Shown piece after piece: positions 50,935 through 59,118 of a DNA stretch of 64,000 nucleotides; the stretch's first letter is position 1; every line of letters begins with the position of its first letter. The notes under the pieces are model-generated. The model searched no databases. It saw nothing but the letters and a program-made list of their open reading frames with translations, and was not told the DNA's origin. The stretch is from NCBI GenBank assembly GCA_964581115.1, contig CAZOMY010000005.1, positions 42,124-106,123 of the forward strand, in the 5' to 3' direction. A program made the translations under genes and the position numbers. This DNA comes from 2-02-FULL-55-14 sp964581115 (lineage in GTDB: Bacteria; Bacteroidota; Ignavibacteria; UBA10030).

Positions 50935-53134
50935 GGTACACCTCCGGCGTCTCGATGGTCACAAAGTTCACATTCATCGCCGTCCCGCCCATCAGGGGGT
51001 CGACCTCGTAGCGTGTGATGAGCTGCGAGTCGCTCGCTCCGCGTCCGAGCGCCCGACGCAGCCGCTTGGCGGTATGACCGAAGCCGTGGACCAGATACAC
51101 GCAGTCGGGCCGGATGCGTTCCGTGGCCAGCACCTTGACCCGGTTGCTGACGACGCCGTCCTGGTTCCTCAACACCACCCAGTCCCCCGTCTTCCAGCCG
51201 TTTCGCTCGGCCACGTCGGCGTTGACCCACACCATGTTCTCGTCAACCATATCCATCAATACGGGATTGGTCTGCGTACGGCTGAACGAATGGACCGGCG
51301 AGCGTCCGTAGAGCAATCGAAAGCTTCCGGGAGGGCCTCCGTTCGGGCGCCGGTAGACGGGAACGGGGTCGAACCCCGCCTTCTGCAGTTGGACGGAATA
51401 GAATTCGATCTTGCCCGTGGGCGTCGGAAACTCGGCCGGCACCCCTTCATCATAATACACCGGCTGCTTCGGTCCCCGGATGATGCCGTCCTTTTTCAAC
51501 TGCTCCCAAGAGAGTCCCGCACTCGTGACGCGGGTCGAGAGATACTCTTCGATATGATCCCACGGGTAGTATGCGCCCAGGCCCAGCTTCTCAGCAAGCG
51601 TCTTGGCCATCCACCAGTTCGGCTTCTGGTCGTCCGGCGATTCGACCGCAGGCTGTCGCAGTGCAACGAACGGCTCGCGGAACCACTCGACGTTCAGGTC
51701 GTCATGCCGCTCGAGGTAGATCGATTCGGGCAGGACGACGTCGGCCCAGCCCGCCGTCTCGCTCGGGATCACGTCGATCACGACGAGAAGGTCCAGGTTC
51801 TGCATCGCCTCGATCGTTTCCTGCTCGTTCGGCAACGCATGCAGCAGGTTGGTCGCATAGACCAGCCACCCTTTGATCGGGTATGGCTTGCCGGTGATCG
51901 TCGCTTCGCGGATCCCGGTGGTGATCGTTTCGTGCGCGAACGGATACTTGTGATCGGGGTTGTCGACCTTGGGCTTCGACGGGGTCGGATAGGGAGGCGT
52001 CGGGTAGGCCGGTACGTCCATCGAGACGGGCGTATAGAATCCTCCTTGGCGGCCCCACGAACCCATCAGCGCGTTGAGGAGCGCAATGGCCCGGCTCCGC
52101 TGGGCATCGTCCCCATACCACGTCGCGTGCCGGCCCGGATGGATGAGCGTCGCCGGACGATACCGGGCCATCTCGCGGGCCGTGGCGCGAATGAGCTCCG
52201 GCTCGATGCCGGTCTCGGGATAGGCCCACTCCGGCGTGTAAGGCGCAATGGAGGCGGCGAACGGCTCAAAACCGAAGCCGTATTTCGCGACATACTCGGC
52301 GTCGTAGAGCTTCTCGGCCACGACAACGTTCATCCAGGCGAGGATGAGCGCCAGATCGGTGCCGGGCTTGATGGGGAGATAGTACTTCGCCTTGCTGGCG
52401 GCGATGGAGTAGCGAGGGTCGACGACGATGACGCTGGCTCCGTTGCCGACGGCATCGGCAAACTCCTGCACCTGCGTATTGTGCATGTTCTCGCCAAGGT
52501 GCGAGCCGATGAGCACCAGACACTGGGCGTTGCGGATATCGGTCCGCTCGGGGGACGAAACATCCTCACCAAAGGTCAACCGAAAGCCGACGTCGCGCGG
52601 CCCGCGGCATTGCGCGAATGATGGAGCGCTGATGTTCGGAGAGCCGAAGGCCTTGATCGTGTGCTTGAAGAAGTTTCCTCCGATGCCGTGGCTGAACAGG
52701 GCGACCGATTCAGGGCCGTATGAGGCCTTGATCTGCTTCATGCGGTCGGCGATGTACGTCATCGCTTCGTCCCACGTCACTTCCACCCATTCATCCTCGC
52801 CCCGGTTGCGGCGCCGGATCAGCGGGGCTCGCAGTCGGTCGGTGTCGAAGGCCGCACCCACGCCCCCGGTGCCGCGCGGACAAAGACGTCCGTTGCTGAG
52901 CGGGTCGAGCGGATTGCCTTCGACCTTCCAGAGCCGCCCGTCGCGCACGTGCGCGATCGCTCCGCACTTCCAGAAACAGATGTCGCAGTACGTCGCCACG
53001 GTGCGATCGCCGGCGTCGCGCTTGTTCGAGCCGACGGCGGACGACAGCGACGTGCCGGCAGCGGCTACGGCCGATGCGGCCGCCACCGTGGCCCCTGAGA
53101 TCTTGAGGAACTTACGCCGGGAGAGCGTCGTCAT
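50927..53134 (-). CDS. Molybdopterin oxidoreductase, thiosulfate/polysulfide reductase type (PhsA/PsrA)
   Basis: A 735-aa DMSO-reductase-family enzyme. The TAT signal SRRKFLKISG is followed by AAASAVAAAGT. The 4Fe-4S site is CDICFWKCGAIAH with a later GRLCPRG. The bis-MGD binding regions include FAQCRGPRDVGF (a Cys that may ligate Mo), VLIGSHLGENMHN, VVDPRYS and GTDLALILAWM near residues 165-260. The C-terminal MGD-binding half includes NGGPPGSFRLLYGRSPVHSF. It sits in a PhsA-PhsB-NrfD order with a sulfur gene neighbourhood, which favours thiosulfate, polysulfide or tetrathionate. Arsenate or other oxyanions cannot be excluded. ATG at 53134 lies inside the MerR gene end (23-base overlap). Confidence 0.92.
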   Translation of the reverse strand: MTTLSRRKFLKISGATVAAASAVAAAGTSLSSAVGSNKRDAGDRTVATYCDICFWKCGAIAHVRDGRLWKVEGNPLDPLSNGRLCPRGTGGVGAAFDTDRLRAPLIRRRNRGEDEWVEVTWDEAMTYIADRMKQIKASYGPESVALFSHGIGGNFFKHTIKAFGSPNISAPSFAQCRGPRDVGFRLTFGEDVSSPERTDIRNAQCLVLIGSHLGENMHNTQVQEFADAVGNGASVIVVDPRYSIAASKAKYYLPIKPGTDLALILAWMNVVVAEKLYDAEYVAKYGFGFEPFAASIAPYTPEWAYPETGIEPELIRATAREMARYRPATLIHPGRHATWYGDDAQRSRAIALLNALMGSWGRQGGFYTPVSMDVPAYPTPPYPTPSKPKVDNPDHKYPFAHETITTGIREATITGKPYPIKGWLVYATNLLHALPNEQETIEAMQNLDLLVVIDVIPSETAGWADVVLPESIYLERHDDLNVEWFREPFVALRQPAVESPDDQKPNWWMAKTLAEKLGLGAYYPWDHIEEYLSTRVTSAGLSWEQLKKDGIIRGPKQPVYYDEGVPAEFPTPTGKIEFYSVQLQKAGFDPVPVYRRPNGGPPGSFRLLYGRSPVHSFSRTQTNPVLMDMVDENMVWVNADVAERNGWKTGDWVVLRNQDGVVSNRVKVLATERIRPDCVYLVHGFGHTAKRLRRALGRGASDSQLITRYEVDPLMGGTAMNVNFVTIETPEVYHG

Positions 53135-53576
53135 ACACCCTCGATGCATTGATGATGGCTTCCTTGATATTGCCGCAGTCGACTGCGAGCTCGTAGACGG
53201 CACATACGCGGCAATCGCGTGTGGCGCACATGTCCGAGCCGTGCGGATGGGTCCAACATCCTCCCTCATGTCCGCGGAAGGCCGAGCATTGCCTGCGGTC
53301 CTCAGCTGAACATCCTACGACGTCCCAACAGGGGATCAGCGCATGCAACCGCCGAATGCCCTCGATGCCGATCTTGTCTTCGGTGATGGCGCGGCGGATG
53401 CATCTCAGGCGTTCGACATCGGCTTCCGAATACAAACGCTGATTGCCCGGGGACTTCGCCGGCACGATCAAACCCTCCCGCTCGTACATGCGCAACGTCT
53501 GCACGGCCACGTTGAGGATGCGGGCGACGGTTCCGATGGAATAGAGGGGCTTCTTTCGATCGTGTCCGGTATCCAT
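53112..53576 (-). CDS. MerR-family regulator with Cys-rich C-terminal domain
   Basis: A 154-aa regulator. The MerR HTH is SIGTVARILNVAVQTLRMYEREGLI with the wing GNQRLYSEADVERL. After the coiled coil, the C-terminal part has at least eight Cys in about 55 residues (CWDVVGC, CSAF, GGCW, MCATRDCRVCAVYE, DCG), enough for a metal, FeS or thiol sensor. ATG at 53576 has GGAG eight bases upstream. It overlaps the molybdoenzyme gene and is the first gene of that operon, so it very likely controls it. The effector is unknown. Confidence 0.92.
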   Translation of the reverse strand: MDTGHDRKKPLYSIGTVARILNVAVQTLRMYEREGLIVPAKSPGNQRLYSEADVERLRCIRRAITEDKIGIEGIRRLHALIPCWDVVGCSAEDRRQCSAFRGHEGGCWTHPHGSDMCATRDCRVCAVYELAVDCGNIKEAIINASRVYDDALPA

Positions 53577-53640
53577 GGGAATCACTCCGATTACATATAT
53601 TTATAAATGACAAGTTATATGCCAAATTAAATAGCCGAAA
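53577..53640 (-). promoter_or_regulatory. AT-rich promoter region of the MerR-phs operon
   Basis: The 50 bases upstream of the MerR gene are unusually AT-rich for this window (TTGGCATATAAC, TTGTCATTTATAAATATATG on minus) and overlap a near-palindrome TATATTTATAAA. Such a segment is the likely promoter and MerR operator. Exact -35/-10 boxes are not clear. Confidence 0.5.
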
Positions 53641-53727
53641 TCTGGTCGAATTTGGTACTGTGACGGCTCTCTTTCGCATCGCTGCAATGGTCCGGCAAGA
53701 CCCTTTTCGAATCTCAGGAGGGATATG

Positions 53728-53847
53728 ATGGAAGGGACTCTTGTTGGCGTGACCCCTGCACATTCCGACCCCGTGATCAGGCGGCTCCCCGGAATCGAGG
53801 CCAGCGTCGACCTTGCGTTCGCGAAAACCAAAGATCCAGGCACCTAG
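53728..53847 (+). CDS. Possible small protein with strong ribosome site
   Basis: A 39-codon frame (MEGTLVGVTPAHSDPVIRRL...) ends TAG at 53845. AGGAGGG ends five bases before the ATG at 53728; a second ATG at 53725 is also in frame. The sequence has no hydrophobic segment and no family I recognise. It lies 81 bases before the ECF sigma gene on the same strand, in an otherwise empty 352-base region, so a leader peptide or small protein is possible. Evidence is only the ribosome site. Confidence 0.3.
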   Translation: MEGTLVGVTPAHSDPVIRRLPGIEASVDLAFAKTKDPGT

Positions 53848-53928
53848 ACCCCGATTCCCAATCACCCACCTCCCAACCGCCACCCTTCCATTTCCACGAA
53901 TCCTTCTTTATTCTGGAACATCCTACTG

Positions 53929-54549
53929 ATGTCGGCGATACCACCATACGACACGCACGAGGATTCCGACTTGATCGCCGCCGCACAGAACGGCGACCAG
54001 CGGGCCTTTACGAATCTCGTCAAGCGCTACGAAGACCTCGTATTTCGTTACGCCTTCAAGCTCTGCCGGGATCAGGAGGCGGCCGAGGAGGTCTTCCAAG
54101 ACACCTTCGTCAACGTCTACCGGAAGCTGCACCAATTCGACCGGCGGTCGAAGTTCTCGACGTGGCTTTACCGGGTGGTGACGAACAACTGCCTGATGAA
54201 GATGCGACGGTCGAAGCTGGCGAAGGCGTCCGTGAGCATCGATACGCCGGAAGGCTTCACGAACCACCCTCCGCACGATGAGCAGGGCCGCGTCCGTCAG
54301 ACGATCCCATCGTGGAGGGAGACCCCTCTCGACGGTGTGCTGACGCGTGAAACGCGACACCATCTCGACGAAGCGATCTCGAAGCTCCCTCCGGACTATC
54401 GCTCGGTCTTCGTCTTGCGCGATGTCGAAGAGCGCTCTGCTGAAGAGACCTCGAAGATCCTCAAGATCAGCGTTCCGGCGGTGAAATCGCGACTCCACCG
54501 CGCACGCGCCTTTCTGCGCGAAGAATTGCACACCTACATGCGGGCATGA
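53929..54549 (+). CDS. ECF-type RNA polymerase sigma factor
   Basis: A 206-aa sigma-70 factor. Region 2: DQRAFTNLVKRYEDLVFRYAFKL, AAEEVFQDTFVNVYRKL, FSTWLYRVVTNNCLMKMRR. Region 4: LDEAISKLPPDYRSVFVLRDVE, SAEETSKILKISVPAVKSRLHRARAFLREEL. The linker is longer than usual (about residues 105-145). Its stop overlaps the zinc-finger anti-sigma start by four bases, the classic sigma/anti-sigma pair. It probably controls the zinc-ribbon membrane genes downstream as well as its own. Confidence 0.96.
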   Translation: MSAIPPYDTHEDSDLIAAAQNGDQRAFTNLVKRYEDLVFRYAFKLCRDQEAAEEVFQDTFVNVYRKLHQFDRRSKFSTWLYRVVTNNCLMKMRRSKLAKASVSIDTPEGFTNHPPHDEQGRVRQTIPSWRETPLDGVLTRETRHHLDEAISKLPPDYRSVFVLRDVEERSAEETSKILKISVPAVKSRLHRARAFLREELHTYMRA

Positions 54550-54782
54550 AGAAGCGCCTGGTCAAATGCGCCGAGGTCGCAAAGCACATCTGCGACAACC
54601 TCGACAGCCAGCTGGACACTCCGCGATGTCGCGAGATCCGGAAGCATATCCATGAGTGCCCGAACTGCTACGCGTACCTCGACAGCGTCAAGAAGACCGT
54701 GCATCTGTACCGCGTGGAGCCGACCCCGCATCTCTCGCCTCAAACCCACCGTAAGCTCATGGCCGTACTCAAGCTGAAGTAG
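54546..54782 (+). CDS. Zinc-finger anti-sigma factor (zf-HC2 type)
   Basis: A 78-aa cytoplasmic protein. The pattern H(I)C near residue 14 and HIHECPNCYAYLDS (H-x3-C-x2-C) near residue 35 is the zinc-binding ZAS motif. It has no transmembrane domain, so it is probably a soluble, redox- or metal-responsive anti-sigma factor. ATG overlaps the sigma stop (ATGA at 54546-54549). Confidence 0.93.
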   Translation: MKKRLVKCAEVAKHICDNLDSQLDTPRCREIRKHIHECPNCYAYLDSVKKTVHLYRVEPTPHLSPQTHRKLMAVLKLK

Positions 54783-54791
54783 CACGACGCC

Positions 54792-55562
54792 ATGTCCTTC
54801 GGCCAGCTGCCTCCACGCACTCGCATTCTCTTCGGCGCCCGCTTGGCGCTGCTTGCCGTGGCGCTCGGCACCAATCTCCTCCTGTTGGCTGGGTTCATCA
54901 ATCTCGTCCTGAGCCTCAGCTTCTTCGCTTCTGCCACATCGCTCTACGCTTTGCTGACCGCCGTCTGGTGGCGCTGTCCATCCTGCGGCAAATATCCGGG
55001 CAATTCCGTCATGCCGGACTTTTGTGAGTCGTGCGGTTCGGCGCTCTTCGGCCACGATCGCAAAGAAGCTGTTTCTCCGTCGGGGACGGTCGAAAATCCC
55101 GAGCGCCGTGTCGCCGGGTTGCTGGTGGCACGAACCATGTATGGCGCACTTCTCGTAGCGGTTTTCGGAGTGTGGGGACCCGCCATGGAACACGCTCCCG
55201 CCGTTTTCTGGAGCCTGACGATCGCCTTCATGGCCTTCGGAGCATGGGCTGAATGGCGATGGTGGAGATGTCCCCATTGCCGGGCGTACCTTCCGCGCGG
55301 GTTGTGGCCTGGATGGAGCTGCAACAAATGCGGCGGCGTGCTCATCGACAGGACGAAGCGATCACAGCGACAGGAGGTGCGGACGATCGTAAACTCCAAG
55401 CACGACGGATCGACTGCCTCGCCCCGCATCGAGGAACATACGGAAGTCACCCCGACGCCCGAAGTCCCGAAAAAGCGGAAAGCTGCGGCCGTTGCATCGC
55501 GTGGAAAACGACGCCGGCGTGGAAAGAAACGTGGAAGACCGAGACGCAAACGTCGTACATGA
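54792..55562 (+). CDS. Membrane protein with two zinc ribbons and a basic tail
   Basis: A 256-aa protein. Two TM pairs (residues 14-55, then about 112-150) are each followed by a zinc ribbon: WWRCPSCGKYPG...FCESCGSAL, and WWRCPHCRAYLPRG...SCNKCGGVL. The last 40 residues are extremely basic (KRRRRGKKRGRPRRKRRT). The ribbon after the second pair resembles the C-terminus of the next gene product (55770-56354), so they are related. No known function. It starts ten bases after the anti-sigma stop. Confidence 0.8.
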   Translation: MSFGQLPPRTRILFGARLALLAVALGTNLLLLAGFINLVLSLSFFASATSLYALLTAVWWRCPSCGKYPGNSVMPDFCESCGSALFGHDRKEAVSPSGTVENPERRVAGLLVARTMYGALLVAVFGVWGPAMEHAPAVFWSLTIAFMAFGAWAEWRWWRCPHCRAYLPRGLWPGWSCNKCGGVLIDRTKRSQRQEVRTIVNSKHDGSTASPRIEEHTEVTPTPEVPKKRKAAAVASRGKRRRRGKKRGRPRRKRRT

Positions 55563-55769
55563 TCCCTCTTCGATGGAGCGATCAGATCCGAGCCGCAGGG
55601 AAGGCTGAACGAACATTCCGGCCTGCTTGAACACACGCCGTTCCTTGGATGATCGAATCGATCTTCGTTACAGGGTGGTAATGCCGCGGCTGGCCTTGCC
55701 GCTTCCATCGACATCTCCTTCCCTCTCATCTTGCATCTCGCTTCCGCTTTAGCAATCTTTGTCCATTCT

Positions 55770-56354
55770 ATGGCGATTCCTCCTCAACGTCCTCCCGGAC
55801 CACCGCGACCGCCTGGGATGACTCCGCCGCGTCCTCCGGGAATGTCGCCTCCGCGCCCTCCCGGCATGACGCCTCCAAGGCCTGCCGGCGTTCCGCCACG
55901 GCCACCAGGAGGTTCGCCCGCCCCGGCTACCGTTCCTCGGCGGCCACCAACACCGGCGCCCACCAGCGTCCCTCCGGCATCCCGTCAGCCCGGCCCCATC
56001 CCTGCTCCGCCCGGGCGGATCCCCGGCGTCCCGCAAAAACCCGGCGGACAGTTCGGCGCCAATCGCTATGCGCCGAAGCTTCAGAAGTTGGCCCCCAAGC
56101 CGAAGCAGAGCATGGTGGGCAACATGCTCTTCCGATGGGTGTTCGCCCTCGCAACCGCTCTGACGGGGTATGTCCTCGGACCGAACTACAAGATCAACGG
56201 CCCGGCGATCAGTTTCGGACTGATCGGCCTGATGGTCCTCGGGATGGTCCTGATCGACCTCGTGATGTGGCGATGCGCGAATTGCGGATCATACATGGGT
56301 TTCCTGCCGTGGCCGGGGAAGCGGTGCAAGAAGTGCCAGGTGCGGTTCTTCTGA
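55770..56354 (+). CDS. Proline-rich membrane protein with C-terminal zinc ribbon
   Basis: A 194-aa protein. Residues 1-95 are Pro/Gly/Arg repeats of the type RPPGM(T/S)PP. Two TM helices follow (about 115-135 and 142-165), then MWRCANCGSYMGF...GKRCKKCQVRFF, a CxxC...CxxC ribbon. It is related to the protein of 54792-55562. The Pro runs would stall ribosomes, which may relate to the YebC gene in this window. ATG at 55770 (MAIPPQRPPG) is taken because the frame before it has no ribosome site. Confidence 0.78.
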   Translation: MAIPPQRPPGPPRPPGMTPPRPPGMSPPRPPGMTPPRPAGVPPRPPGGSPAPATVPRRPPTPAPTSVPPASRQPGPIPAPPGRIPGVPQKPGGQFGANRYAPKLQKLAPKPKQSMVGNMLFRWVFALATALTGYVLGPNYKINGPAISFGLIGLMVLGMVLIDLVMWRCANCGSYMGFLPWPGKRCKKCQVRFF

Positions 56355-56452
56355 CACCGCGATCATCCTTCATTCCATCGCCCTGACACATTCCGCAGGA
56401 CCGGATCGTCGCGTTGACGGCGACCGACGCGCTCAAGAGTTCTCTCAACTTG

Positions 56453-57223
56453 ATGTCTCTCGTGGTCATAGCACTCGCGGCCTTGGTCGCCTCGGGCTTG
56501 ACGTTGTTCTCCGGCTTCGGCCTCGGCACATTGCTCTTGCCGGCATTCGCGCTCTTCTTTCCTGTTGACGCCGCCGTCGCGCTCACGGCGGTCGTGCATC
56601 TCGCGAACAACGCGCTCAAACTCGGACTCCTCGGCCGTCATGCCGACCGCGGCGTCGTGCTGAGATTCGGACTCCCGGCGTTGATCGCCGCACTCGGAGG
56701 CGCAGCGCTCTTAGAACTACTCGCGGACATCGAACCGCTGGGGTCTTGGTCGTGTGCCGGTCGTACGTCAAACGTCACGCCGATCAAGCTGGTGGTTGGC
56801 TCATTGATGGTCGTGTTCGCCGTGCTTGAGATGCTCCCGGCATTCGAACGATGGGCGGTCCCCGTACGCTTCCTACCGCTTGGAGGGATGTTGTCGGGCT
56901 TTTTCGGAGGCCTCAGCGGGCACCAAGGCGCCTTCCGCAGTGCCTTTCTTGTTCGCAGCGGGTTGTCGAAGGAATCGTTCATAGCGACCGGCGTGGTGAT
57001 CGCCGTGATGGTCGACGTCACGCGTATCCCCCTCTATGCCGGCTCGATCGGCGGAATGTTGCACGATCACGCGGCGTTGCTGATCTTAGTCGTCAGTTCG
57101 GCATTGTTCGGCGTGTGGCTCGGAACCCGTCTCTTGAAGAAGGTCACGATCCACTCGATCCGTGTAACGGTGTCGATCCTGCTCGTCCTCCTCGGACTCG
57201 CACTTGGATCTGGCCTGATCTGA
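56453..57223 (+). CDS. TauE/SafE (TSUP) family permease
   Basis: A 256-aa membrane protein with seven to eight helices and the TSUP signatures GLTLFSGFGLGTLLLPAF near the N-terminus and GMLSGFFGGLSGHQGAFRSAFL at mid-protein. The family exports sulfite or sulfoacetate or imports sulfur anions; here it lies a few kb from the sulfur island. The start is uncertain: TTG at 56414 (13 residues longer) is also possible. ATG at 56453 lies right before the first helix. Confidence 0.87.
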   Translation: MSLVVIALAALVASGLTLFSGFGLGTLLLPAFALFFPVDAAVALTAVVHLANNALKLGLLGRHADRGVVLRFGLPALIAALGGAALLELLADIEPLGSWSCAGRTSNVTPIKLVVGSLMVVFAVLEMLPAFERWAVPVRFLPLGGMLSGFFGGLSGHQGAFRSAFLVRSGLSKESFIATGVVIAVMVDVTRIPLYAGSIGGMLHDHAALLILVVSSALFGVWLGTRLLKKVTIHSIRVTVSILLVLLGLALGSGLI

Positions 57224-57297
57224 CGATCCGATCGATCCTCAACATCCGGTTCCGGGTCCCCAATACCCACTCACCCTTCCCTCCTATTCTCTCCACC

Positions 57298-58995
57298 GTG
57301 TCCATCACCGATCCCGTCAGACTTAATCTCTTTTTTGAAGCCCTTTCGGACACCGAATTCGAGCGGGTACGTCCCTCGCTTGTGCGCCGTGAGTGGCCGA
57401 AGGGATCGAGCATCCTCGGCGCCGATGATCCGCACGAAGGCCTCTTTCTGATCGAATCGGGCCGCGTCTGGGTGAGCAAGCGAACTTCCTCAGGCGGCGA
57501 GATCCTGCTCTCGTTGCTGCATACCGGCGACTTCTTCGGCGAAGCCGAGCTCCTCGACGGACGGCCGCGCATGTCGAACGCGGTGGCGCTCGACGACACG
57601 GTGACGGTCGAAGTACCCAAGGCCGAGTTCGAACGGATCATCAGCACCGTACCCGAGGCCGCCGCACGGCTTGCCCAAGTGCTGAGCGTGCGACTGCGGG
57701 GACTCAGCCAGCATTTCGTCCGCCAAATGGAGCGCTCCGGTGAGCATTATGCGCATGAGATCGAGAAACTTCGACGGTTGGCCGAGGCCTCGACCCTTGT
57801 CAACTCGACGCTCCACCTCGACCGCCTTCTCGACATCATTCTCGATACGGCACGAGATATTGTAGACGCCGAAGGGGGCACGGTCTACGTCGTGGACGAA
57901 GCAAAGCAGGAGCTCTGGTCGAAGGTCTTGCAGGGCTCAAGCCATGTCGAGATCCGACTGCCGCTGGGACGGGGGGTCGCCGGCTTTGTCGGCTCGACAG
58001 GTGAGCCGCTCCTGATCGACGATGCGTATCTCGACGCACGCTTCAACCCCGAGTTCGACACGAAGACCGGCTTCCGTACGCGTACGATCCTGTGCGTGCC
58101 GATCCGGAACAAGAACGACCGGACGATCGGCGTCTTGCAACTGCTCAATAAGCGTGACGGCGTGTTCACGAAGGAGGACCTAGATCTCATCCGGTCGCTG
58201 TCCGTCCACAGCGCGATCGCGTTGGAGAACGCGCGGCTCTACGCGCTTGAACGACAGAGCATCGCGATCGAGAAGGAGCTGAACGCCGCGCGGAACGTGC
58301 AAATGAGTCTGCTGCCCCACGAGCCGCCGCAGATCCCCGGATACGACATCGTCGGACGGTCGAGGCCGGCGCAGTGGGTGGGAGGAGACTATTTTGATTT
58401 CATACCGATGAACGAACAGCGCATGGCACTCTGCCTCGGCGACGTCACAGGCAAGGGTCTGTCGGCCGCCCTGCTCATGGCCAACATCCAGGCCATTCTG
58501 CGCAGCCAGTGGATGGTCGGTCCCACGCCTCGCCGTATCATGCAGCGGACGAACAAGCTGCTCCGGCAGAGCATCCAGGAAGGGAAGTTCGTCACGCTCT
58601 TCTACGGGATCATCGATGCCGCACGGCATTGGATGGTCTTCACGAATGCCGGGCACGAGAACCCCATGCTCGTAAAACCGGACGGCACCGTGCGGCGGCT
58701 GGTGGCCGGTGGAACGGTGTTGGGGATCCTTGACGACCTCTTCTTCGAGGAGGATGTCGTTCCACTGGAACCCGGCGACCTCGTCGTGATGTTCTCTGAC
58801 GGCGTCACAGAGGCCGCAAACCCACGGAACGAGCTCTTCGGCGACGGCCGGCTCGAGGCCATCATTGTTGAAAACCGCCATCGAAGCGCAGCGGCCTTGG
58901 CTGATGAGGTCGAACGCGCGATCCACGACTTTGCCGCCGGCGAGCCGATGCGGGATGACGTGACCCTGCTCGTCATCAAGCGTGCGCCGGCGTGA
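57298..58995 (+). CDS. Cyclic-nucleotide-binding/GAF/PP2C (SpoIIE-type) phosphatase
   Basis: A 565-aa soluble protein. The cNMP-binding domain is residues 10-125 (GLFLIESGRVWVSK, GDFFGEAELLDGRPR). GAF follows, about 165-315 (GRGVAGFVGSTGEPLLIDD, ENARLYALE). The PP2C/SpoIIE phosphatase domain is 345-560 (ARNVQMSLLPHEPP, GGDYFDF and LCLGDVTGKGLSAALLMA with metal-binding Asp, FSDGVTEA, RDDVTLLVIK). This is RsbU-like architecture for controlling anti-anti-sigma partners. The frame is open far upstream (56851) but that part overlaps the permease; GTG at 57298 matches the first conserved residue. No STAS or anti-sigma partner is adjacent. Confidence 0.93.
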   Translation: MSITDPVRLNLFFEALSDTEFERVRPSLVRREWPKGSSILGADDPHEGLFLIESGRVWVSKRTSSGGEILLSLLHTGDFFGEAELLDGRPRMSNAVALDDTVTVEVPKAEFERIISTVPEAAARLAQVLSVRLRGLSQHFVRQMERSGEHYAHEIEKLRRLAEASTLVNSTLHLDRLLDIILDTARDIVDAEGGTVYVVDEAKQELWSKVLQGSSHVEIRLPLGRGVAGFVGSTGEPLLIDDAYLDARFNPEFDTKTGFRTRTILCVPIRNKNDRTIGVLQLLNKRDGVFTKEDLDLIRSLSVHSAIALENARLYALERQSIAIEKELNAARNVQMSLLPHEPPQIPGYDIVGRSRPAQWVGGDYFDFIPMNEQRMALCLGDVTGKGLSAALLMANIQAILRSQWMVGPTPRRIMQRTNKLLRQSIQEGKFVTLFYGIIDAARHWMVFTNAGHENPMLVKPDGTVRRLVAGGTVLGILDDLFFEEDVVPLEPGDLVVMFSDGVTEAANPRNELFGDGRLEAIIVENRHRSAAALADEVERAIHDFAAGEPMRDDVTLLVIKRAPA

Positions 58996-59074
58996 GAAGG
59001 TCCATCGTTCGCCGTCCCGGCGCCGTCGCGAAAGGCGCGGTGGCCAACGAAGGCGCGGGGTCGAACACCACATC

Positions 59075-59097
59075 GAGGCCGGTCGGAGACCGGCCTC
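59075..59097 (+). terminator. Hairpin after the phosphatase gene
   Basis: GAGGCCGGTC (59075-59084) pairs with GACCGGCCTC (59088-59097), a 10-bp perfect stem and GGA loop. No T run follows. It lies 22 bases before the SDR start. Confidence 0.5.
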
Positions 59098-59118
59098 TCC
59101 AGTCCATGGAGACATGAG

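Noticed and set aside
50834..52621. 595-codon plus-strand open frame
   Set aside because: Antisense to the molybdopterin oxidoreductase; low-complexity Arg/Asp translation.
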